Source: Phycisphaerae bacterium
GTDB lineage: Bacteria; Planctomycetota; Phycisphaerae; Sedimentisphaerales; Anaerobacaceae
Reading direction: 5' to 3'
Assembly (NCBI GenBank): GCA_030602845.1
Contig: JAUVYZ010000058.1
Span: 1-9,515 of the forward strand
Length of the DNA: 9,515 nucleotides
Shown here: one piece after another, positions 4,855-9,515 of the stretch
How the letters are laid out: the number at the start of each line of letters is the position of its first letter
Numbering within the stretch: position 1 is the stretch's first letter
Notes under the pieces: model-generated
Told to the model about the DNA's origin: nothing
Seen by the model: the letters and a program-made list of their open reading frames with translations, nothing else
Database searches by the model: none
Program-made: the position numbers and the translations under genes

Positions 4855-5886
4855 ATGCATATGGCCAACGAATTACTATCGGTCCCTGTTGCTGCCGGAA
4901 CACTGGCAATAGCCGCCGGCGGTCTGGGCCTTATCTGCAGAAATGTCAGGCAGGTTATCGCCGCAGATAAACTTGCTCTGATGGGTATTTTAGGAGCATT
5001 CGTTTTTGCCGCCCAAATGGTCAACTTCCAGCTTCCGGCAATGCCCGGAACAAGCGGACATATGGTTGGAGCAGTGTTGTTAGCAATCATATTAGGCCCG
5101 CACGCCGGAGCAATAGTCATATCGTCGGTAGTGATTATTCAGTGCCTTATTTTTCAGGATGGCGGGCTGCTGGCACTTGGATGTAACATTATCAATATGG
5201 CCCTTGTGCCCAGTTACCTCGGTTACTTTTTGTATAAGACTGCTACAGCGGGGCCATTTAGCAGTTTGCGGGTAAGCATTGGGGCTGTCCTGGCCTGCGT
5301 GATTGCCATGCAAGTGTCAGCGGCCCTGGTTCCGATACAGGCGGCACTGTCGGGTGTATTGGCGGTTCCGTTCTCAACCTTCCTGATAACAATGCTCGGT
5401 GTGCATCTTCTAATCGGCCTTATCGAAGGGCTGATTACCGTGGCGGTATTGGGATATCTACAGCAGGTCAGACCCGATGTGTTTGTGGATTCTCTGCCGG
5501 GTAAAGTTAGATTAAGCAGAAAAGCAGTGCTAATAACGTTAGTGATTTTTACTCTTGTTATTGGTGGAGGACTTTCTTTGCTGGCTTCCGACATGCCCGA
5601 CGGCTTAGAGTGGAGCTATGCCGAGAGACCAGACCAGCCGGATTTTGAAGCTGCCGTATCCAATGACAGTGCGGCAATTGCAGCGGTGGATGATTTCCAG
5701 GCCAGGTATGCTCCGCTGCCTGATTATTCTCGAAGAAGCTCAGCAATCGGTGAAACAGGCGAAGCCCAAGCAGATATATCAGCCGGCTGGACCAGCTTTG
5801 CAGGCGTGGTCGGCTCGGCAGTAACAATGGCCGCTATCTGGCTGACAGCCTGGATTTTGAGGAAAAAGCAGTTGCCAAAAGCATAA
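4855..5886 (+). CDS. cbiM: ECF-type cobalt/nickel transporter S-component, CbiM/NikM fused to a PDGLE (CbiN/NikN-like) domain
   Basis: This is the substrate-binding membrane subunit of an energy-coupling-factor importer for Co(II) or Ni(II). AGGAGG eight bases before the ATG fixes the start. His2 directly after Met1, and His69 in the PGTSGHM block, match the N-terminal amine/His2/His67-type ligand set established for NikM and CbiM. FQDGG-LALG-NIINMA (100-116) and HLLIGLIEGLIT (184-195) are further family signatures. Several hydrophobic segments span 11-235. A final module (248-343) has Pro-Asp-Gly-Leu-Glu at 248-252, a ~55-residue polar extracytoplasmic stretch and a last membrane helix at 317-335, i.e. 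the PDGLE part that is a separate CbiN/NikN protein elsewhere. Total 343 aa fits such fusions. The sequence does not decide between cobalt and nickel. It is the first gene of the importer, with CbiQ and CbiO following. Confidence 0.92.
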   Translation: MHMANELLSVPVAAGTLAIAAGGLGLICRNVRQVIAADKLALMGILGAFVFAAQMVNFQLPAMPGTSGHMVGAVLLAIILGPHAGAIVISSVVIIQCLIFQDGGLLALGCNIINMALVPSYLGYFLYKTATAGPFSSLRVSIGAVLACVIAMQVSAALVPIQAALSGVLAVPFSTFLITMLGVHLLIGLIEGLITVAVLGYLQQVRPDVFVDSLPGKVRLSRKAVLITLVIFTLVIGGGLSLLASDMPDGLEWSYAERPDQPDFEAAVSNDSAAIAAVDDFQARYAPLPDYSRRSSAIGETGEAQADISAGWTSFAGVVGSAVTMAAIWLTAWILRKKQLPKA

Positions 5887-5887
5887 G

Positions 5888-5959
5888 GCGTATCTCGTGA
5901 ATCGTGAAGCGTATCTCGAACGAGATACGAGAAGCGAGATACCAGATACGAGATACGAA
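5888..5959. repeat. Low-complexity inverted/direct repeat of GATACGAGA type between cbiM and cbiQ
   Basis: CGTATCTCG occurs at 5889-5897 and 5910-5918; its reverse complement CGAGATACG occurs at 5921-5929 and 5949-5957, with near copies at 5935-5943 and 5944-5950. The pair 5910-5918/5921-5929 is a perfect 9-bp stem with a two-base gap, and 5889-5897/5949-5957 can form an outer stem. The repeat starts two bases after the cbiM stop and ends just before the ATG of cbiQ, filling the entire intergenic space. Similar AGATACGAG strings occur between genes in some planctomycete and related genomes, as far as I recall; this is unchecked. Confidence 0.85.
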
Positions 5960-6736
5960 ATGCACCACGCATATATAGACAAATTTGCTTATCAGGACTC
6001 GCCCATACATCGGCTTGACAGCAGGGTAAAGTTTATAGTTGTGCTTGTTTTTACCGCTGTGGTTATTTCTCTGCCCCGCATCTCGCTCAGCATCGTGGTC
6101 TGTTACGCTGTTGGGCCGTTTACAATTCTGGTATTAGGCGGAATTCCGCTAAGATTTGCATTCAAACATATACTGCTCGTCAGCCCATTTGTTTTGGTTT
6201 TGGCCCTGAGTTGTCCGCTGTATGATAAGACCCCCGTTACCGTTGTCTTTGGACCATTTCTCTGGCAGAGCTCACTCGGCTGGGTGCGATGTTTTACCAT
6301 TCTTGGAAAATTCATCGTTACGATGCTGGCCCTAATAGCTCTGGTCTCTACCACGCGATTCGGCGATTTGCTCACCGGCCTGCAACGATTGGGAGTGCCG
6401 AAATTACTGATTATTCAACTTGGTTTTCTATACCGCTACATATTTGTTCTTATAGACAGGGCCCATCACATATTGCGTGCAAGAGCAGGCAGGACGCTGC
6501 GAAATCTCGGGTTTAAGGCGGAACTCAAAATTGCAGCTGCCATGCTCGGCTCCTTGCTCATCCGCAGCATCGACAGCGCCGAACGCATAAATATTGCAAT
6601 GCAGAGCCGCGGCTTTGATGGAAGCTGGCGTACGCTTTCAAAGTTGCAAATTCGCCGTACTGATTTACTATTTGCTCTTATGGCTGCATCGTTTATGTTG
6701 GGACTGTATATTTTTGTAAGACCAGTTTTGCAGTAA
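5960..6736 (+). CDS. cbiQ: ECF transporter T-component, CbiQ-type transmembrane protein
   Basis: The coupling membrane subunit of the cobalt/nickel importer: it transmits ATPase motion from CbiO to CbiM. The start at ATG 5960 gives MHHAYIDKFAY followed by DSPIHRLDSRVK, the typical CbiQ N-terminus, and 258 aa, the usual length. A GTG at 5897 in the same frame would add 21 residues encoded by the GATACGAGA-type repeat; it has a better upstream AAGG, so the longer form cannot be excluded. Hydrophobic segments lie at about 24-38, 42-60, 70-85, 113-130, 150-166 and 235-253. Two T-component coupling motifs are visible, RARAGR (173-178) and AMQSRGF (213-219), the arginine-containing helices that dock on the ATPase. 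The gene is nine bases upstream of cbiO. Confidence 0.9.
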   Translation: MHHAYIDKFAYQDSPIHRLDSRVKFIVVLVFTAVVISLPRISLSIVVCYAVGPFTILVLGGIPLRFAFKHILLVSPFVLVLALSCPLYDKTPVTVVFGPFLWQSSLGWVRCFTILGKFIVTMLALIALVSTTRFGDLLTGLQRLGVPKLLIIQLGFLYRYIFVLIDRAHHILRARAGRTLRNLGFKAELKIAAAMLGSLLIRSIDSAERINIAMQSRGFDGSWRTLSKLQIRRTDLLFALMAASFMLGLYIFVRPVLQ

Positions 6737-6745
6737 GAATCATTT

Positions 6746-7468
6746 ATGCCAAAAGCAATTGAAATAGAAAATTTTTCGTACGGATATCCCGATGATACGG
6801 TTGCCCTCAGTGACATAACGCTGAGTGTCGAACACGGGCAAAGACTGGCCCTGATAGGTCCCAATGGAGCGGGCAAATCAACGTTGCTGCTTGCAATGGC
6901 CGGCTTTGTAAAAGGGACGGGAAAAGTGCTTATTGAGGGCTTGCAAATCAGCAGGAAAAATCTAAAAAAGGTTCGCACCACCATTGGCTCTTGTCTTGAA
7001 AACCCCGACGACCAATTATTTATGCCGAGATTGTTCGACGATGTAGCGTTTGGCCCACTTAATATGGGCCTTGAAGCCGAGCAGGTAAAGCTGCGCGTCG
7101 CCAATGCGCTGCAAACCGTTGGCTTGACTGAACTGTCGGACAAAGCTCCACACCATCTCTCAGCCGGCCAAAAACGAGCTGCTGCGATAGCAACTATTCT
7201 CTCTATGGCACCCAAAATAATCACACTCGATGAACCCGACGGCAGTCTGGACCCAAGAAACCGTAACAATCTTATAAAGCTGCTTGGCAGTCTGCCTCAA
7301 ACGCTGATAATAGCAACCTGCGATATGAATTTTGCAGCCGCACTTGCCGATAGAGCCGTCCTGCTCGACAAGGGCCGGATTATCGCTGATGGTGACGCTA
7401 AAAAGATAATGTCGGATTCAAAACTGATGAGCGAACACGGCTTGGAAGTGCCCCACAAGATGAAGTAA
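6746..7468 (+). CDS. cbiO: ECF transporter ATPase, CbiO-type, with altered Q-loop and H-loop
   Basis: The energising ABC ATPase of the cobalt/nickel importer, acting at the inner face of the cytoplasmic membrane with CbiQ and CbiM. The 240-aa sequence shows Walker A GPNGAGKST (38-46), the ECF-type PDDQLF (87-92), signature LSAGQ (138-142), Walker B with catalytic Glu163 in LDEP, and D-loop SLD (167-169). Two positions are unusual: the Q-loop glutamine of FQNP is replaced by Glu85 (LENP), and the switch histidine expected in ATHD is Cys192 (ATCD). With Walker A, signature, Walker B and D-loop intact, it is probably still an ATPase, but kinetics may differ. It starts nine bases after the cbiQ stop, with a weak ribosome binding site, so translation may depend on coupling. 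Only one ATPase is present, so it should act as a homodimer. Confidence 0.92.
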   Translation: MPKAIEIENFSYGYPDDTVALSDITLSVEHGQRLALIGPNGAGKSTLLLAMAGFVKGTGKVLIEGLQISRKNLKKVRTTIGSCLENPDDQLFMPRLFDDVAFGPLNMGLEAEQVKLRVANALQTVGLTELSDKAPHHLSAGQKRAAAIATILSMAPKIITLDEPDGSLDPRNRNNLIKLLGSLPQTLIIATCDMNFAAALADRAVLLDKGRIIADGDAKKIMSDSKLMSEHGLEVPHKMK

Positions 7469-7524
7469 GGGGACGCCATTTGGCGAACCCTGTAAAAGCT
7501 CTGCAAAAAAATATAGGGGGGGTG

Positions 7525-7556
7525 TTGCTTATTACAAACCGGTACGCTATTATAAT
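7525..7556 (+). promoter_or_regulatory. Possible promoter of the acyl-CoA synthetase gene
   Basis: A perfect TATAAT (7551-7556) lies 82 bases before the preferred ATG at 7638. The best -35-like hexamer, TTGCTT (7525-7530), is 20 bases upstream, a longer spacer than usual. The run of seven G at 7516-7522 lies just before it. If functional, the ligase gene is transcribed independently of the importer genes. Confidence 0.35.
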
Positions 7557-7637
7557 GCCCTGTGAAATGTTAAGTCCCGGGGTATGACTTTGGCTTCTGA
7601 GCCGGCATTACTTTCTCCTGGGTTGGAAGAGGGAAAA

Positions 7638-9374
7638 ATGGGAACTGAGGCGTTGCGAACCTTAATAGAACTTTTTAATAAATCCCTCGTTCGGGCCGAA
7701 TTGAGGGCCAAGGTGTATCTGGAAATCGTCAGAACAGAGCGACAGGAGACTCTTACCTTTGAACAGTTGAAAACAAGGGCACAAGACTTTGCGTTATGGC
7801 TCATTCAAGCCGGAGATATCCGGATAAAAGACAAGATAGCAATATTAGGCAAAAACCGCGCGGATTGGGATGTAGCCCTCTGGGGGATTATACTTGCTGG
7901 AGCTGTGCCGGTACTGATTGACCCCGAAAGGGGGGTCGAAGGGGTAAAAAACCATCTGCTTCATACGGACACTCGCCTGATTGTTATGGCTGATGATTAC
8001 GGCCAAGCCGATTCCCGGCGAGAGCTGAAAGAATTTACTTCCAGCCGGGGTCTGGGTCTGGTTGAAATGACTACCCATGAAAGAATCAGACTTAGTAGTG
8101 CCGAAACAGATGAATTGCTAAATAAAATTCGCACTGAGATAAAACCGGATGACACTGCGATAATTCTGTGCACTTCCGGCACCACCGGTGACCCGCGTGA
8201 AGTTGAGCTAACGCACGCTAATCTTATTGCCAATATTCAGGGCACTCTGGAGATAGTGAAAATAACCGCCGACGACAGGCTTGGCCATATCATTCCGCCC
8301 CATCACTCCTTTGGTCTTACAGTTACTAAACTGCTGCCGCTCTGGGTCGGAGCGACCAATGTGTACACTAATAGATACCGCCGGATATCCCAGCTTATCA
8401 GGGACAAGGACATAACCGTCTTTATTGGAATACCTGCCCTTTTTACGATGCTGGCGAAAAGAATCGAAGAAAATCTGGCGAAACAGAAAGAAGAAAATCC
8501 GCTCGTTAGATTGCTCGACCGTTACCTGCCGAAATTGGTGGGGAAAAGAATCGTAAAAAAGCAGGGCTGGAAGAGACTTCGGTTTTTCATCTCAGGAGCT
8601 GCACCTGTTCCTAAATGGGTGCTGGAGGTGTTCTGGAAAAGAGGTTTGGAGCTGCGCGAGGGCTATGGCACTACTGAGAACTCGCCGGTTTACGGTTTTA
8701 ACGTCAACCCGCGAAAATTAGGCTCTGTTGGTAAACCCATTGCGACGCTGTTGGTAAAGATTGTCGATGAGAAAAATCAGACCCTCGAAGCGGGTGAAAA
8801 AGGAGAGATTGTTCTCGGCGGCCCGTGTATTATGAAAGGCGACTATAAGAATCCCGGAGCTACCGGCGGCGTTATTGAGACAGACGATAAGGGCGTCCGC
8901 TGGCTGCATACCGGCGATTTGGGCTACCTTGACAAGGATGGATACCTTTTCATTACCGGCCGAAAGAAATACCTGATTGTGCTGCCCGGCGGCAAAAATG
9001 TTAATCCGGAACTCGTTGAATCGGCGCTTTCCCGGGCGGAGTATGTAAAAGAGATATTGGTGGTTCCGGGCTTGCAGAAGGATTCAGCGGGGCAAGCAGA
9101 GGAAGCTGTCAGGGCGATTGTCCAGCCAGCCTGGGACGCAATAGAGAGCGATACCAATCTTTCCTATTCTGATTTAGTAGAACAGCCGCAAGTTCTTAAA
9201 AAGCTCATCTGGCAAAATATCAACGAATGTCAGCAGCAAAGCCGACAGTTGTCCGGCTTCGAGAAGGTGTCATCGCATCATCTTGAAATAAAAATAGACG
9301 AATTTCAGAAGACCTCGACGGGTAAAATTAAGCGCGAGCTTTATATTAAGATGGGGCGGGGGGATTGGGTTTGA
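7638..9374 (+). CDS. AMP-forming long-chain acyl-CoA synthetase-like ligase
   Basis: An adenylate-forming enzyme that would activate a carboxylic acid, most likely a fatty acid, to acyl-AMP and then a thioester. The ATG at 7638 is preferred because GGAAGAGGGA lies just upstream; ATG 7584 in the same frame adds 18 residues but has no clear ribosome binding site. The 578-aa product shows TSGTTGDPRE (179-188), PHHSFG (221-226), the large-domain motif YGTTE (343-347), HTGD (425-428), GRKK (441-444) and, in the C-terminal swivel domain, KTSTGKIKR (558-566) with the catalytic Lys563. The usual Lys in TSGTTGxPK is Arg187 here. The overall pattern resembles the long-chain (FAA1-like) group, but CoA versus acyl-carrier protein as acceptor cannot be read. 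No membrane segment is evident. The final codons lie within the downstream repeat. Confidence 0.9.
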   Translation: MGTEALRTLIELFNKSLVRAELRAKVYLEIVRTERQETLTFEQLKTRAQDFALWLIQAGDIRIKDKIAILGKNRADWDVALWGIILAGAVPVLIDPERGVEGVKNHLLHTDTRLIVMADDYGQADSRRELKEFTSSRGLGLVEMTTHERIRLSSAETDELLNKIRTEIKPDDTAIILCTSGTTGDPREVELTHANLIANIQGTLEIVKITADDRLGHIIPPHHSFGLTVTKLLPLWVGATNVYTNRYRRISQLIRDKDITVFIGIPALFTMLAKRIEENLAKQKEENPLVRLLDRYLPKLVGKRIVKKQGWKRLRFFISGAAPVPKWVLEVFWKRGLELREGYGTTENSPVYGFNVNPRKLGSVGKPIATLLVKIVDEKNQTLEAGEKGEIVLGGPCIMKGDYKNPGATGGVIETDDKGVRWLHTGDLGYLDKDGYLFITGRKKYLIVLPGGKNVNPELVESALSRAEYVKEILVVPGLQKDSAGQAEEAVRAIVQPAWDAIESDTNLSYSDLVEQPQVLKKLIWQNINECQQQSRQLSGFEKVSSHHLEIKIDEFQKTSTGKIKRELYIKMGRGDWV

Positions 9375-9515
9375 ATTGGGTTTGTTTTCACAAATTGCCC
9401 AATTTGACTTATTTTCATAATCCTTTGTTAATACTTTATTTACGTTAATTTGGGCATTTAGCAAATTGGCTTTGATTGGCTTTGAATTGGGTTTGTTTTC
9501 ACCAAGTGTCCAATT
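9364..9515. repeat. ATTGGGTTTG-type tandem and direct repeats after the ligase gene
   Basis: ATTGGGTTTGA occurs at 9364-9374, directly followed by ATTGGGTTTG, so the repeat overlaps the last three codons and the stop of the ligase gene. A 22-base string at 9370-9391 recurs exactly at 9481-9502, and the following 13 bases are similar (9392-9404 versus 9503-9515). Variants ATTGGCTTTG occur twice at 9463-9482. The intervening 9405-9460 is AT-rich with no gene visible; no clear intrinsic terminator was found. The window ends inside the repeat cluster, which may continue. Confidence 0.85.

Noticed and set aside
5888..5959. CRISPR array
   Set aside because: The repeat units are about 9 bases, inverted as well as direct, without spacers of constant length; no cas genes are present.
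5779..5982. Minus-strand ORFs across the GATACGAGA repeat
   Set aside because: They are produced by the stop-free repeat and the shadow of cbiM; no start signals and no recognisable domain.
6466..7269. Long minus-strand ORF (267 codons) opposite cbiQ/cbiO
   Set aside because: It is antisense to two confidently identified genes with full motif sets, and its own translation is Ser/Arg-rich with no domain; a coding shadow.
7469..7500. Terminator after cbiO
   Set aside because: CGCCATTTGGCG gives only a four-base stem and no T-tract follows.

Overview
The window looks like chromosomal DNA from a planctomycete, most likely of the class Phycisphaerae. The main clue is a tandem pair of pseudopilin-like genes: each has a prepilin methylation motif at the N-terminus and the H-x9-DG motif near the C-terminus that is typical of the expanded planctomycete/lentisphaera/verrucomicrobia families. 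An OprB-type outer-membrane porin indicates a diderm cell. Base composition is moderate. Short low-complexity repeat families lie in several intergenic spaces, which also fits this group. The taxonomic assignment is inference from protein style only.

Layout, left to right. At 1-123 there is non-coding sequence with an inverted repeat. A 65-residue unknown protein (+) follows at 124-321. Two tandemly duplicated pseudopilin-like genes (-) occupy 421-1230 and 1352-2179, with a good promoter at 2302-2330. Between 2180 and 2961 there is no convincing protein gene, but the space is not empty. It holds a well-formed candidate small RNA on the minus strand (promoter 2765-2792 preceded by three helically phased A7 tracts, strong intrinsic terminator 2614-2649). 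It also holds a GC-rich, hairpin-forming stretch at about 2449-2600 that may be a second RNA, transcribed convergently onto the same terminator. A small cupin protein (-) lies at 2962-3327, divergent from an OprB-like porin (+) at 3483-4781; their promoters sit back to back in the 155-base space.

Downstream on the plus strand, the porin is followed after 73 bases by the three-gene ECF cobalt/nickel importer: a CbiM/NikM protein with a C-terminal PDGLE (CbiN/NikN-like) domain (4855-5886), the CbiQ T-component (5960-6736) and the CbiO ATPase (6746-7468). No terminator is visible between porin and cbiM, so one transcript may encode an outer-membrane pore and an inner-membrane metal importer. The porin carries a C-H-x-C...C cluster, which would fit metal passage, but that is a hypothesis. 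A long-chain acyl-CoA synthetase-like AMP-forming ligase (7638-9374) follows with its own -10 box. The window ends in a tandem/direct repeat cluster that begins inside the last codons of that gene.

The observations most worth a second look are the putative small RNA with its curved-DNA promoter, the structured GC-rich stretch beside it, the GATACGAGA-type repeat wedged between cbiM and cbiQ (readable in frame as an N-terminal extension of CbiQ), and the substitutions in the Q-loop and H-loop of CbiO.
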